In this document: in pieces, positions 27,669 through 36,911 of the stretch
Numbering within the stretch: position 1 is the first letter of the stretch
Layout: the number at the start of each line of letters is the position of its first letter
Source: Antrihabitans cavernicola
Lineage (GTDB): Bacteria; Actinomycetota; Actinomycetes; Mycobacteriales; Mycobacteriaceae
Direction: 5' to 3'
Assembly (NCBI RefSeq): GCF_008297975.1
Contig: NZ_VLNY01000003.1
Coordinates: forward strand, 124,001-188,000
Length of the DNA stretch: 64,000 nt
The notes under the pieces: generated by a model
Databases searched by the model: none
What the model was told of the DNA's origin: nothing
The model's input: only the letters and a program-made list of their open reading frames with translations
Translations under genes and position numbers: made by a program

Positions 27669-29805
27669 CAGCAGGCTCGGATCCCGTTTCACCGAGCCCG
27701 ATGCGCTGCTGAATTCGCTGCATCCACGCGGGCGCCCACCAACAATCGTCGCCGAGCATCTTCATCACGGCCGGAACCAGCAGCATTCTGATCACGGTGG
27801 CGTCGAGCACCAGCGCCGCGATCAGCCCGAAGGCGATGTACTTCATCAGCACGATCTCGGAGAATCCGAACGCACCCGTGACCACGATCAGAATCAGCGC
27901 CGCAGCCGTGATGATGCGGCCGGTCTGTGCGGTACCCGTTCTGATCGCTTCCGTGGTTGTCGCACCGCGTTGGCGCGCTTCGATCATCCGAGACAGCAGG
28001 AACACTTCGTAGTCCGTCGACAAGCCGAACACGATCGCCAACAGCAGCGGGATGATCGGCGCCATCAACGGCACGGGCGTGAAGTTGGCGATCGAGGCAC
28101 CGTGACCGTCGATGAATATCCACGTCAACACACCGAGGGTCGAGCCTAGGCTCAGAGCGCTCATCAGCACGGCCTTGATCGGCAGGATCAACGATCCGAA
28201 CGCCAGGAACATCAGCACGATGGTCACGATGATGACGAACGCGGCCATCTGCAGCATCTTCGCGCCCATCGCGTCGATGCTGTCCTGGGTGATAGCGGGC
28301 GTGCCCCCGACCAATACCTGAACGCCGTCCGGCGGCTTGATCGCCCGCAGCGCATCGATCTGATCCTTCGGCTGGTCGCTGTCCTTCGGAACGGCGGTGA
28401 GCTGATCGACTCCGTTGGTGGTCTGCTGCGTGATCTGGAATTGGCCGGTGAAACCGGGGACGTTGTTGGCGGCCTTCTGAATCTGCACCAGCTGCGGGAA
28501 GGTGGCATTGCGGACGATCAGTTGGATGGGGTCGGTACGCAGAGTGGGGAACAGTTCGTCGAAATGTTCCTGCGCGACGCGAGTCGCATTCGCGGGCGGC
28601 AGGTACTTCTCGGTGATGCCTCCGAACTTGATGTTGGAGAACGGCGCGATCAGCAGCAGCAAGCCGATGATGATCGGAGCGGCAACTGCCGCAGGATGTT
28701 TCATCACCCAGCCCGCAAGCCTGCCCCAGAAACTCTGTTCCAGTTCTTCGCGGGTTCGGGTCACCCGCAGTCGGGCGATACCCAACGCGTCGACGCGCTT
28801 GCCCAACAACCCGAGCATGGCGGGGAGGACCGTGAGTGACGCGATCGCAGCGATGCCGACGGCGAAAATGGCGCCGTACGCCACCGATTTCAGGAAGCCC
28901 TGCGGGAACATCAGCGTTCCGCACATACAGACCACCAGCAGTGTGGCGGAGAACAACACGGTGCGCCCCGCCGTGGCAACCGTGCGTTCGATTGCCGCAG
29001 CCGTGGATCGGCCCTCGGCGATCTCCTCACGGAATCTACTGACGATGAACAGTCCGTAGTCGATGGCCAAGCCCAGCCCGATCAGCGTGACGACGTTGCC
29101 GACGAAGGTGTTGACTTCGATGAAATGGGTGAGTGCCCACGCCGCGCCCTGTGCGCCTGCGATGGTGAGCACGCCGATGATCACCGGTAGCAGTGCCGCA
29201 ACCACGCCACCGAAGATGAAGAACAGCAGGATCGCCACCAGGGGTAGCGCGATCACCTCGGCGCGGTGCGTGTCGGCCGCAGTGCCGTCGGCGATGGCGT
29301 CGCCGATGGGCTGCAGACCGGAGACTTCGACCGTGACGCCCGGTATCTGGAACTCGTCCTTGATGGCTCGGTACTGGCTGAGGGTTTCGGTATCGCTGTT
29401 GCCGGTCAACTCGACGCGGGCGAAGGCGTGCTGCTTCGTCTTGTCGGCGAGCGCTGCCCCGTGATCGGGCCAGTAGCTCTGAATGGAGCCGACCTTGTCG
29501 GGGTTGGTCGACTTGATCTTGTTGAGGCTGTCCAGCACTTGTTGCCCGAACACCGGATCGTCGACGGTCTTACCGGTCGGCGCGGTATAGAGCGCGATGA
29601 TGTCGCTGCCGTGGTCACGACCGAAGGTGGCGTCGGCGAGCACGGCCGCCTTCGACGAGTCCGAACCCGGATCGTCGTAGCCGCTCTGCGTCAGGCGGTC
29701 GTTGAGACCGAGCCCGAAAAACCCGCCGACCAGCAACGCGCCGACCATCACGATCAGCACCGGAAGCCGGTAGCGGAAGACGAACCGCCCCCATCGTGCG
29801 AACAC
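27652..29805 (-). CDS. MMPL-family RND transporter
   Basis: The 717-residue protein has the RND layout of MmpL proteins: an N-terminal membrane helix (FRYRLPVLIVMVGALLVGGF), a periplasmic domain with SGYDDPGSDSSKA and AFARVELTGNSD, a bundle containing GLGLAIDYGLFIVSRFREEI, a second periplasmic domain, and a matching second bundle with FGLSTDYEVFLLSRMIEARQ. The paired Asp-Tyr residues are proton-relay positions. Such proteins export lipids or drugs. GTG 29805 has AGGAGG just before it; a longer frame upstream is unlikely. Confidence 0.9.
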   Translation of the reverse strand: MFARWGRFVFRYRLPVLIVMVGALLVGGFFGLGLNDRLTQSGYDDPGSDSSKAAVLADATFGRDHGSDIIALYTAPTGKTVDDPVFGQQVLDSLNKIKSTNPDKVGSIQSYWPDHGAALADKTKQHAFARVELTGNSDTETLSQYRAIKDEFQIPGVTVEVSGLQPIGDAIADGTAADTHRAEVIALPLVAILLFFIFGGVVAALLPVIIGVLTIAGAQGAAWALTHFIEVNTFVGNVVTLIGLGLAIDYGLFIVSRFREEIAEGRSTAAAIERTVATAGRTVLFSATLLVVCMCGTLMFPQGFLKSVAYGAIFAVGIAAIASLTVLPAMLGLLGKRVDALGIARLRVTRTREELEQSFWGRLAGWVMKHPAAVAAPIIIGLLLLIAPFSNIKFGGITEKYLPPANATRVAQEHFDELFPTLRTDPIQLIVRNATFPQLVQIQKAANNVPGFTGQFQITQQTTNGVDQLTAVPKDSDQPKDQIDALRAIKPPDGVQVLVGGTPAITQDSIDAMGAKMLQMAAFVIIVTIVLMFLAFGSLILPIKAVLMSALSLGSTLGVLTWIFIDGHGASIANFTPVPLMAPIIPLLLAIVFGLSTDYEVFLLSRMIEARQRGATTTEAIRTGTAQTGRIITAAALILIVVTGAFGFSEIVLMKYIAFGLIAALVLDATVIRMLLVPAVMKMLGDDCWWAPAWMQRIQQRIGLGETGSEPAVSPER

Positions 29806-29896
29806 ATATCCTCCTCGGATCCCACACCACAGTGCCAGACGTTGCTGTATGCGCCGTTGACAGTCGGCGACGACGCCCTGTGGCAGGCTGGCCCTC

Positions 29897-31048
29897 GTGC
29901 GAGTCGCGGTGGTTGCCGGTCCCGATCCGGGGCATGCGTTTCCCGCTATTGCGTTGTGCCGGAAGTTTCGCGACGCGGGTGACAGCGTGGTGTTGTTCAC
30001 CGGCTCGCGGTGGCTCGACGACGCCAAGCGAGCAGGCATCGATACCCAACGATTGAAGGGCCTCGCCCCACGCAGCGAAGACGACGACGCGGACATCGGT
30101 GCGCGGATCCACGAGCGGGCCGCCTACATCGCGACCGAGCTGCTGCCCGACCTGAGCGCAACCGTCCCCGACCTGGTGGTATCCGACATCCTCACCGCGG
30201 GTGGGGGATTGGCCGCCGAACGTCTCGACGTGCCCTGGGTGGAGTTGTCGCCGCACCCGCTCTACGCCCCGTCGAAGGGCCTGCCGCCGATCGGGAGCGG
30301 ACTCGCGCCGGGGACGGGCGTCGGCGGGTGGGTGCGGGACACCCTGCTGCGCGCGGCGTCGGGTCGCTCGGTGCGGCGGGGGCTCGAACAGCGCAGCAGG
30401 GCGCGCGTGGGGATCGGGCTCCCTGCCACGGATCCGGGGCCGGCCGCCAAGCTCGTCGCGACAGTGCCCGCGTTGGAAGTGCCGCGACCCGACTGGCCGG
30501 CAAACGCGCACGTCGTGGGGCCGCTGCTGTGGGAGCCCACCGACGACTTGCTGGAATTGCCGCCCGGCGACAGCCCGCTCGTGATGGTCGCTCCGTCTAC
30601 GGCGTTCACCGGCGCCGAAGGCATGGTCGAGACGGCATTGACCGCACTCGAAGGTGCCGGTGTGCGCGTCGCCGTGTCGATGATCGACGCGCCGCCCGCC
30701 GACCTGCCCGACTGGGCTACCGCCGGGCTTGGCAGACAGGACAAGTTGCTCGAAACGGCCGACGTCGTCGTGTGCGGTGCCGGTCACGGCCTCCTCGCCA
30801 AGGCACTACTGCACGGTGTTCCCGTTGTCGCGGTGCCCGGCGAGGGTGATCAGTGGGAGCTGGCGAATCGTGCCGCGCGGCAGGGGAGCGCCGTCGTGGT
30901 GCGTCCGTTGACACCGGAGTCCGTGCGGGACGCCGTTCGCCGAGTGCTCGACGAGCCGTCGTTCCGCGAAGCCGCAGCCCGCGCCGCCGCGACGGCGAAG
31001 AACCTCGCCGATCCGGTTGCCGTGTGCCACCGGGTGTTCGGCAGCTGA
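29897..31048 (+). CDS. UGT-like glycosyltransferase (Rv2739c-type)
   Basis: The 383-residue GT-B protein has the N-terminal strand-loop MRVAVVAGPDPGHAFPAIAL and the C-terminal nucleotide-sugar pocket CGAGHGLLAKALLHGVPVVAVPGEGDQWELANRAA, the MGT/UGT pattern with the conserved His. Acceptor and sugar are unknown. Its order before DUF3046 and recA equals that of Rv2739c. It is divergent from the MMPL gene, so the pair might build and export one lipid, which is only a suggestion. Confidence 0.85.
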   Translation: MRVAVVAGPDPGHAFPAIALCRKFRDAGDSVVLFTGSRWLDDAKRAGIDTQRLKGLAPRSEDDDADIGARIHERAAYIATELLPDLSATVPDLVVSDILTAGGGLAAERLDVPWVELSPHPLYAPSKGLPPIGSGLAPGTGVGGWVRDTLLRAASGRSVRRGLEQRSRARVGIGLPATDPGPAAKLVATVPALEVPRPDWPANAHVVGPLLWEPTDDLLELPPGDSPLVMVAPSTAFTGAEGMVETALTALEGAGVRVAVSMIDAPPADLPDWATAGLGRQDKLLETADVVVCGAGHGLLAKALLHGVPVVAVPGEGDQWELANRAARQGSAVVVRPLTPESVRDAVRRVLDEPSFREAAARAAATAKNLADPVAVCHRVFGS

Positions 31049-31062
31049 TTCCCGGCGGCACG

Positions 31063-31068
31063 TACGGT
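31063..31068 (+). promoter_or_regulatory. -10 element of the DUF3046 gene
   Basis: TACGGT lies six bases before GTG 31075. Confidence 0.4.
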
Positions 31069-31074
31069 GTCGGT

Positions 31075-31269
31075 GTGCGGCTGACCGAATTCCAGGAACT
31101 CGTTCACACCGAATTCGGCGTTGCCCGCGGTGACTCCCTCCTTGTCGATCATGTGCTCCTGAGCATGTCCGGCCGAACCGGTGCCCAGGCCATCGAGGCA
31201 GGCGTCGATCCTCGCGAGGTGTGGCGAGCATTGTGTGCCGAATTCGACGTGCCACGGAAGCGTTGGTAG
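31075..31269 (+). CDS. DUF3046 protein (Rv2738c-type)
   Basis: The 64-residue product, RLTEFQELVHTEFGVARGDS through DPREVWRALCAEFDVPRKRW, is the full-length DUF3046 family protein that regularly precedes recA in actinobacteria. It is mostly helical with a basic end. The function is unknown; association with recA/recX hints at a link to DNA metabolism. Confidence 0.88.
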   Translation: MRLTEFQELVHTEFGVARGDSLLVDHVLLSMSGRTGAQAIEAGVDPREVWRALCAEFDVPRKRW

Positions 31270-31311
31270 CGCTTGTCGGACAGATGGTCACCTTCACACC
31301 GTCAGACGGAA

Positions 31312-32127
31312 TCAAGGTGACCTTCGCTCACTCGCCTGCGCAATCCAGCGATCGTTCTGACGCGTGATTGTGATTGCGTGATCGAAGCAGTCGCTGATGT
31401 TCGCGGTGTTCAACACATCCACGATCGGACCCTGTGCCGATATCACGCCGTCGCGGATCAGCATCGCGTGCGTCGTCGTCACTGGAATTTCCTCCAGGTG
31501 ATGGGTCACCAGAATGCTCGCCACCGCCGGGTACTCGACGCGGAGGTCGTCGAGTGCGGTGAGCAGCTGCTCGCGCGCCGCCAGATCGAGTCCGGTCGCA
31601 GGCTCGTCGAGCAGTAGCAGCGACGGATCGACCATCAGCGCACGCGCGATCAGGGCCCTGCCGCGCTCGCCTTGGGAGAGGGTTTGCCAGTGCGCATCGA
31701 TTCGGGCGGACATGCCGAGTGAGGCGGCGAGCGTCTCGGCGAGCTCGATCTGGTCCGGTGTCGGCGCCCACCGCGGGATGAATTCCGGCGTGTTGGTGAG
31801 ACCGGTCAGCACCACGTCGCGGACCGTCAACGGCGCCCGGACGGTGTGCCGCGGATCGACGTGGCCGATGTGCGATCGCAGCTCCCGCATGTCGACCCGG
31901 CCCAGCTGATGGCCGAGTACGTGGACCACGCCGTGGGTGGGGTGGGCGAAGGCGCCCAGCAGGCTCAACAGCGTGCTCTTACCTGCGCCGTTTGCACCGA
32001 GGAGTACCCAATGCTGGCCGTGCTCGACGTGAAGGGTGATGTCGCGCAACAGGTATCGGCCATCTCGCACGAAGTCGACGTGTCGGGCGCTCAGCACGTA
32101 CTCGGTGTCGTCGGTTGTCGGAGTCAC
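31312..32127 (-). CDS. ABC transporter ATPase, stand-alone
   Basis: The 271-residue protein has Walker A LLGANGAGKSTLL, the signature LSQGERGRALIARAL, Walker B LLLLDEPATGLD and the switch His in VTHHLEEI. The form is that of ModF/YhbG-like or iron-uptake-type single-domain ATPases; no permease gene adjoins. The start is placed at GTG 32127, seven bases after a TAGATT element; the frame stays open to a TTG at 32202 with no support. It is divergent from recA. Confidence 0.82.
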   Translation of the reverse strand: MTPTTDDTEYVLSARHVDFVRDGRYLLRDITLHVEHGQHWVLLGANGAGKSTLLSLLGAFAHPTHGVVHVLGHQLGRVDMRELRSHIGHVDPRHTVRAPLTVRDVVLTGLTNTPEFIPRWAPTPDQIELAETLAASLGMSARIDAHWQTLSQGERGRALIARALMVDPSLLLLDEPATGLDLAAREQLLTALDDLRVEYPAVASILVTHHLEEIPVTTTHAMLIRDGVISAQGPIVDVLNTANISDCFDHAITITRQNDRWIAQASERRSP

Positions 32128-32134
32128 GGGGTGG

Positions 32135-32140
32135 AATCTA
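32135..32140 (-). promoter_or_regulatory. -10 element of the ABC ATPase gene
   Basis: TAGATT on the minus strand is seven bases before GTG 32127, supporting that start. Confidence 0.4.
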
Positions 32141-32171
32141 CCGGCGTGTCGATGTGCGATGTAGTTGACTC

Positions 32172-32183
32172 GAACAGGTGTTC
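32172..32183 (+). promoter_or_regulatory. LexA (SOS) box of recA
   Basis: GAAC-AGGT-GTTC, preceded by TC, is a full match to the GAAC-N4-GTTC box of actinobacterial LexA and lies 107 bases before recA. Confidence 0.85.
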
Positions 32184-32289
32184 CCTTATGCTGGGCTGAC
32201 AAGCGATGGCAGCCAAGAAGCGAACTTGTCGGTACCTGGTTCTAACGTAACCGTCAATCGCTGGATTAGAACCTATGAAGGGGAACGAC

Positions 32290-33333
32290 ATGGCACCACA
32301 GGCGCACGATCGCGACAAAGCCCTCGATCTCGCTTTGGCTCAGATCGACAAGAATTTCGGTAAGGGTTCGGTGATGCGGCTGGGCGAAGAGGTTCGCCAG
32401 CCCATCGCGGTGATCCCCACCGGTTCCATCGCACTCGATGTGGCGCTCGGCATCGGCGGGCTGCCGCGCGGCCGAGTCATCGAGGTCTACGGCCCGGAAT
32501 CGTCGGGTAAGACCACGGTGGCGCTGCACGCTGTTGCCAGCGCGCAGGCTGCGGGAGGTATCGCGGCCTTCATCGACGCCGAGCACGCACTCGATCCCGA
32601 CTACGCACAGAAGTTGGGTGTCGACACCGACGCCCTGCTGGTCTCGCAGCCGGACACCGGTGAGCAGGCGCTCGAAATCGCCGACATGCTGATCCGTTCC
32701 GGCGCGCTGGACATCCTGGTCATCGACTCCGTGGCCGCACTCGTGCCGCGCGCCGAGATCGAGGGCGAAATGGGCGACAGCCACGTCGGCCTGCAGGCTC
32801 GTCTGATGAGCCAGGCGCTGCGCAAGATGACGGGTGCCATGAACAATTCCGGTACCACCGTCATCTTCATCAACCAGCTGCGCGAGAAGATCGGCGTCAT
32901 GTTCGGTTCACCCGAAACCACCACGGGCGGTAAGGCTCTCAAGTTCTACGCCTCGGTTCGCCTCGACATCCGTCGCATCGAGACACTCAAGGACGGCACC
33001 GACGCCATCGGTAACCGCACCCGCGTCAAGGTCGTCAAGAACAAGGTTGCGCCACCGTTCAAGCAGGCCGAATTCGACATCATCTACGGCAAGGGCATCA
33101 GCCGTGAAGGCTCGTTGATCGACATGGGTGTGGAGCACGGCTTCATCCGCAAGTCGGGCTCGTGGTTCACCTACGAGGGTGATCAGCTGGGCCAGGGCAA
33201 GGAGAACGCCCGCAAGTTCATGTTGGAGAACACCGATATCCGCGACGAGATCGAGAAGAAGATCAAGGAGAAGCTGGGCATCGGTGCCGATGTGAGGGCA
33301 GAAGAGCCGGCACCGGCGCCGGTCGACTTCTAG
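32290..33333 (+). CDS. recA: Recombinase RecA
   Basis: RecA forms filaments on single-stranded DNA, drives strand exchange and triggers LexA self-cleavage. The 347-residue protein shows [20 protein letters not shown], Walker [30 protein letters not shown], the DNA-binding loop region [20 protein letters not shown] and [20 protein letters not shown], and an acidic tail. There is no intein, unlike in M. tuberculosis. ATG 32290 has AAGGGG ten bases upstream; ATG 32275 is in frame but less likely. Confidence 0.98.
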   Translation: MAPQAHDRDKALDLALAQIDKNFGKGSVMRLGEEVRQPIAVIPTGSIALDVALGIGGLPRGRVIEVYGPESSGKTTVALHAVASAQAAGGIAAFIDAEHALDPDYAQKLGVDTDALLVSQPDTGEQALEIADMLIRSGALDILVIDSVAALVPRAEIEGEMGDSHVGLQARLMSQALRKMTGAMNNSGTTVIFINQLREKIGVMFGSPETTTGGKALKFYASVRLDIRRIETLKDGTDAIGNRTRVKVVKNKVAPPFKQAEFDIIYGKGISREGSLIDMGVEHGFIRKSGSWFTYEGDQLGQGKENARKFMLENTDIRDEIEKKIKEKLGIGADVRAEEPAPAPVDF

Positions 33334-33343
33334 AGCCGACCCG

Positions 33344-33898
33344 GTGGCGCGCAGAGACGCCCGCGACAACACTGCTCGAGACAAGCCCTCAGGTGGGAGC
33401 GAGACGCAGGCAAAGGATGTCTGCCTGCGTCTGCTCTCCGACCGGGCGCGTAGTCGCTCCGAACTGGAACAGAGCTTGGCCAAGAAGGGGTACACCGCCG
33501 ACATCGCGGAGAGTGCTCTGGATCGGCTTGCGCAGGTCGGTTTGATCGACGACGCGGCTTTCGCCGAGCAGTGGGTGCACTCGCGGCACACCTTCTCCGG
33601 CAAAGGCCGTCAGGCGCTGGCTTTGGAGTTGCGACGCAAAGGCGTCGGCAAAGAAGAAGCCGCCGGCGCCCTGGAGCAGATCTCCGCCGACGACGAACGC
33701 GAGCGGGCCGCCGAACTGGTACGCAAGAAACTGCGCACCCTTTCGGTACCCGACGACACGGGGGAGCGGGACAAGACGGTACGCAAGCTGGTCGGGATGC
33801 TCGCGCGCCGCGGATACGGGCAGGGTATGGCATTCGACGTCGTCAAAACCGCACTCGCGCAGATCGGCTCCGCTACCGACGACCTCGTCGACGAATAG
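33344..33898 (+). CDS. recX: RecA regulator RecX
   Basis: The 184-residue protein has the three-helix repeats of RecX: VCLRLLSDRARSRSELEQSL, RLAQVGLIDDAAFAEQWVHS followed by LALELRRKGVGKEEAAGALE, and KLVGMLARRGYGQGMAFDVV. RecX binds in the RecA filament groove and limits strand exchange. It starts ten bases after recA and is SOS-induced with it. Confidence 0.93.
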   Translation: MARRDARDNTARDKPSGGSETQAKDVCLRLLSDRARSRSELEQSLAKKGYTADIAESALDRLAQVGLIDDAAFAEQWVHSRHTFSGKGRQALALELRRKGVGKEEAAGALEQISADDERERAAELVRKKLRTLSVPDDTGERDKTVRKLVGMLARRGYGQGMAFDVVKTALAQIGSATDDLVDE

Positions 33899-33963
33899 CT
33901 GCGGGGTAGCATTCGGCGCAGTTTCGGTGTCACCGGACCTAAGGGCGAACAAGGGAGTCCGGG

Positions 33964-34185
33964 ATGGCTGAGTCGGCCATGGATCGGCTGTGTGATGAGA
34001 CGGGTTTGACACGCGCCGGCGTCGAGGCGCTCGGCGAACTCGACGAAGGGCAGCTGGACACACTGCTGGCGGCCTACCGTAACGCCGCCGCCACGCGGAA
34101 GACCGAACTCGAGACCGCTACCGACGACGGGTTGAAAGTCATTCCGCGCCTGATCCGTCCGGCCGTCAAACGCCTCCTCTCCTGA
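33964..34185 (+). CDS. Small helical protein of unknown function
   Basis: The 73-residue protein, MAESAMDRLCDETGLTRAGV onward, is acidic at the front and basic at the end (IPRLIRPAVKRLLS), with no recognised domain. ATG 33964 follows GGGAGTCCGG. It lies 17 bases before the next gene, with which it is probably cotranscribed. Confidence 0.6.
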   Translation: MAESAMDRLCDETGLTRAGVEALGELDEGQLDTLLAAYRNAAATRKTELETATDDGLKVIPRLIRPAVKRLLS

Positions 34186-34202
34186 TACCGGAAAGTCGCC
34201 TC

Positions 34203-35210
34203 ATGTCGAGCCTTGCCGCTCGCGCCGAAGTCGTGAAACTCGCGCGCGAATTGTCTTTGCAGCCAGAAGAACTCGAGTTTCTGCAGAGTTCGTCGCCGGA
34301 CGCCCTCCGAGCGTTTCGCCGAGAAGTAATGACGCAGCTGGATGCTCCGTACCGTCAGACGTTTGCGCTGCTCGCCAAAGCGACTGGGCTGATTCCGAAT
34401 TCGATTGCGGCCAAGATCGCAACTCGGTATTTCGGTCCGCTGCTCTGCGGGAAGGTCGCCGCCGAACTCGACCCGGAACGTGCGTCGAAGCTGATCGGCC
34501 ACTTCCCAGTGGAATTCCTCGCAGACACCACCGGCTACATCGATCCGGACGCCGCCACGTCCTTGATTCGCGGACTCGACACCGAGATCATGGTGCCGCC
34601 GATGAAGGAACTGTTGCGCCGCAAAGACTATGTGACGTTGGCGCGCTTCATGTCTGCCGTCACCGAGGATCAATTGCGAAGTTTCGTCCCGCTGGTGGAG
34701 ACCGGCGAAGACTTACTGATGACCGCGTTCAATGCCGAAGTGATGGATCGCTTCGAGGTGGTGTTGGCCGACCTGCCGGTCGACCGAATCCAGTCGATCA
34801 TGCAGGCGGCCGTCGACAACGACCAGTTCGTCGAAGCCTTGACGTTCATGCAGTTCCTCAGCCGCCCGACGCTGACTCGCGTAGCCGACGCCACCTCCGC
34901 GATGGGACCCGACGTCGTGACAGCGATGATCGAGGCAGCGCATCGGGCCGATGGCTGGGCCGAACTGATCCCTGTGGTGTCCGCGATGTCGGACGAGAAC
35001 CTGAAAGCTCAGGCCGGTCTCGATCTCTGGGACGACGACAAGCTGACCGCATGCATTCGTGCTGCCCGGTCGCATGATCTGTGGGACGACCTTCGCAGGA
35101 TGGTCGGCGCCATGGACGACGACGGCCTGCACACGCTCGCTGCACTCCCGCCGGCGTCCGAACCCGATGTGCAGGCAGCGATCGGCGATCTGCTGCCCAC
35201 CGCCCCCTGA
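34203..35210 (+). CDS. Large all-helical repeat protein of unknown function, MgtE-N-like
   Basis: The 335-residue protein is soluble and almost wholly helical. Segments such as AAELDPERASKLIGHFPVEF, DPDAATSLIRGL and VLADLPVDRIQSIMQAAVDN recur with spacing of about 35 residues and resemble the superhelical repeats of the MgtE intracellular N-domain. There is no membrane domain and no catalytic motif. It ends two bases before the gluD stop on the other strand. A scaffold or binding role is likely, but I do not recognise the family. Confidence 0.6.
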   Translation: MSSLAARAEVVKLARELSLQPEELEFLQSSSPDALRAFRREVMTQLDAPYRQTFALLAKATGLIPNSIAAKIATRYFGPLLCGKVAAELDPERASKLIGHFPVEFLADTTGYIDPDAATSLIRGLDTEIMVPPMKELLRRKDYVTLARFMSAVTEDQLRSFVPLVETGEDLLMTAFNAEVMDRFEVVLADLPVDRIQSIMQAAVDNDQFVEALTFMQFLSRPTLTRVADATSAMGPDVVTAMIEAAHRADGWAELIPVVSAMSDENLKAQAGLDLWDDDKLTACIRAARSHDLWDDLRRMVGAMDDDGLHTLAALPPASEPDVQAAIGDLLPTAP

Positions 35211-35211
35211 G

Positions 35212-36144
35212 TCAGGGTGTTCCGGGCGCGCCACCGATACCCATGCCGGGGACTCCGCCGCCGATCCCGCCCGCAGCGACCACCGCTCGGGTGCCCTTGC
35301 CCTTCTTGCTGGAGCGGAGCCGCTGCTCCAGCTTGGTGGCGATGATGGTGAGCGTGGTGTTCAGCACGATCATGATGGCCGCGACCACGATCAGCGCAGG
35401 TAGGTAATTGCCGAAGTAGGCACCCAACTGCTGGCCGGAGCGCACTACCTCGATATAGCCGATCAGGTAGCCGAGCGCTGAATCCTTCAGTGCCACCACC
35501 ATTTGCGAGACCAGCGCGGGCAGCATGGCGGTGACCGCCTGCGGCAGCAGGATGGTGCGCATGATCAGACCTTTACGCATGCCGAGCGCTGCGGCCGCCT
35601 CGGTCTGTCCCTTCGGCAACGACTTGATGCCTGCGCGCACGATCTCCGCGACCACCGAACCGTTGTAGAGCGTCAGACCGGTGACCACCGCGGCCAGAGC
35701 GAGATCTTTCGACTTGAACACCTCGTACTGCGCGAACAACTGGTACGAGAAGATCATCAGAATCAGCACCGGTACGGCGCGAAACAGTTCGACGATGGCA
35801 CCGGAGATCATGCGAACGACGCGGTGATCGGAGAGTCGACCTATGCCGAGGACCGCGCCGAGGATCAAGGCGAACACGATCGAGATCGCTGCCGCGATCA
35901 GCGTGCCCTTGATGCCGGGTAGCAAGTAGGTGGTCCAGGAATCGGCGTCGGTGAACGGACTCCACTTGGCCGACGTCAGTTGGCCCTTGTCGTCGAGCGC
36001 GCGGTAGACCAGGTAGGCGATACCTACGAGAACGATGGCGACAACGCCCGAGAGCACATTGTTGCGCAGCCTGGAGCGGGGACCGGGCGCGTCGTAGAGG
36101 ACGGTGGCGCGCGAAGAGCTCCCAGAATCACTTCGAAATTTCAC
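35212..36144 (-). CDS. gluD: Glutamate ABC transporter permease GluD
   Basis: The 310-residue permease has an N-terminal cytoplasmic tail, five to six membrane segments and the ATPase-contact loop [20 protein letters not shown], with a basic Gly/Pro-rich C-terminal tail of about 40 residues. It is the last gene of gluABCD and overlaps gluC by four bases (ATGA). The operon imports glutamate in corynebacteria. Confidence 0.9.
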   Translation of the reverse strand: MKFRSDSGSSSRATVLYDAPGPRSRLRNNVLSGVVAIVLVGIAYLVYRALDDKGQLTSAKWSPFTDADSWTTYLLPGIKGTLIAAAISIVFALILGAVLGIGRLSDHRVVRMISGAIVELFRAVPVLILMIFSYQLFAQYEVFKSKDLALAAVVTGLTLYNGSVVAEIVRAGIKSLPKGQTEAAAALGMRKGLIMRTILLPQAVTAMLPALVSQMVVALKDSALGYLIGYIEVVRSGQQLGAYFGNYLPALIVVAAIMIVLNTTLTIIATKLEQRLRSSKKGKGTRAVVAAGGIGGGVPGMGIGGAPGTP

Positions 36145-36821
36145 CGCGCCACCTCGAATCGCCTGCTGAGATAGCCGAACAGCAGTCCGGTGGGCAATGT
36201 CAGGCAGATGAACCCGAGCGCGAAGATTCCGCCGACCACGAAGATGGCGGCCTCGTTCTCGATCATCTCCTTCATCAGCAACGCTGCCTCCGATACGCCG
36301 ATCACGGCCGCAATGGTGGAGTTCTTGGTCAAGGCGATCAGCACACTGCCGAGCGGCGCGATCACAGCGCGAAATGCTTGCGGCAACACGATCAGCCGTA
36401 GGTTCTGCGAGAACGTGAGGCCCAACGACCGACCGGCTTCGGCCTGGCCGACGTCGACCGTGTTGATGCCTGAGCGCAGCGACTCGCAGACGAACGCTGC
36501 CGTGTAAATGCTCAGACCCAGCACTGCCAAGCGAAAGTTGTTGTCCACCAAGCCGGTCGACGACTTCTGATCGGCGAGGCTGACTCCCATCGTCTGGAAC
36601 AGGCCGAACGAGCAGAAGATGATGATGAGCGTCAGGGGAGTGTTGCGGAAGATCGTCACGTAGGTGGTACCGATCCAGCGGGCGACGGGCACCGGCGAGA
36701 CGCGCATGGCCGCAACGATGGTGCCGAGGATCAAAGCGCCCACCGCGGACAACGCGGTCAATTTGATCGTCATCCAGAACGCGTCGATCAGTTGATCGCC
36801 GTACTTGCTGACCAGGTCCAC
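36141..36821 (-). CDS. gluC: Glutamate ABC transporter permease GluC
   Basis: The 226-residue permease has five membrane segments and the coupling loop [20 protein letters not shown] followed by [13 protein letters not shown]. It pairs with GluD. The start lies 90 bases after gluB, a gap filled by a strong hairpin that probably sets the ratio of binding protein to permease. Confidence 0.9.
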   Translation of the reverse strand: MDLVSKYGDQLIDAFWMTIKLTALSAVGALILGTIVAAMRVSPVPVARWIGTTYVTIFRNTPLTLIIIFCSFGLFQTMGVSLADQKSSTGLVDNNFRLAVLGLSIYTAAFVCESLRSGINTVDVGQAEAGRSLGLTFSQNLRLIVLPQAFRAVIAPLGSVLIALTKNSTIAAVIGVSEAALLMKEMIENEAAIFVVGGIFALGFICLTLPTGLLFGYLSRRFEVAR

Positions 36822-36851
36822 GTGACCTTCCTTAGCGCGAGTGAGCTGGTA

Positions 36852-36892
36852 TCCGGTGAGCGCGCCGCCGAGTAGGCAGCGCGCTCACCGGA
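36852..36892 (-). terminator. Intercistronic hairpin gluB-gluC
   Basis: TCCGGTGAGCGCGC (36852-36865) pairs perfectly with GCGCGCTCACCGGA (36879-36892), with a 13-base loop. There is no T-run, so it more likely acts as partial terminator or mRNA stabiliser inside the operon than as the operon end. Confidence 0.75.
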
Positions 36893-36911
36893 GATCGGTG
36901 ATGGTGAGAAC

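Noticed and set aside
32290-33333. Possible intein in recA
   Set aside because: The product is 347 residues with all motifs contiguous, so no intein is present.
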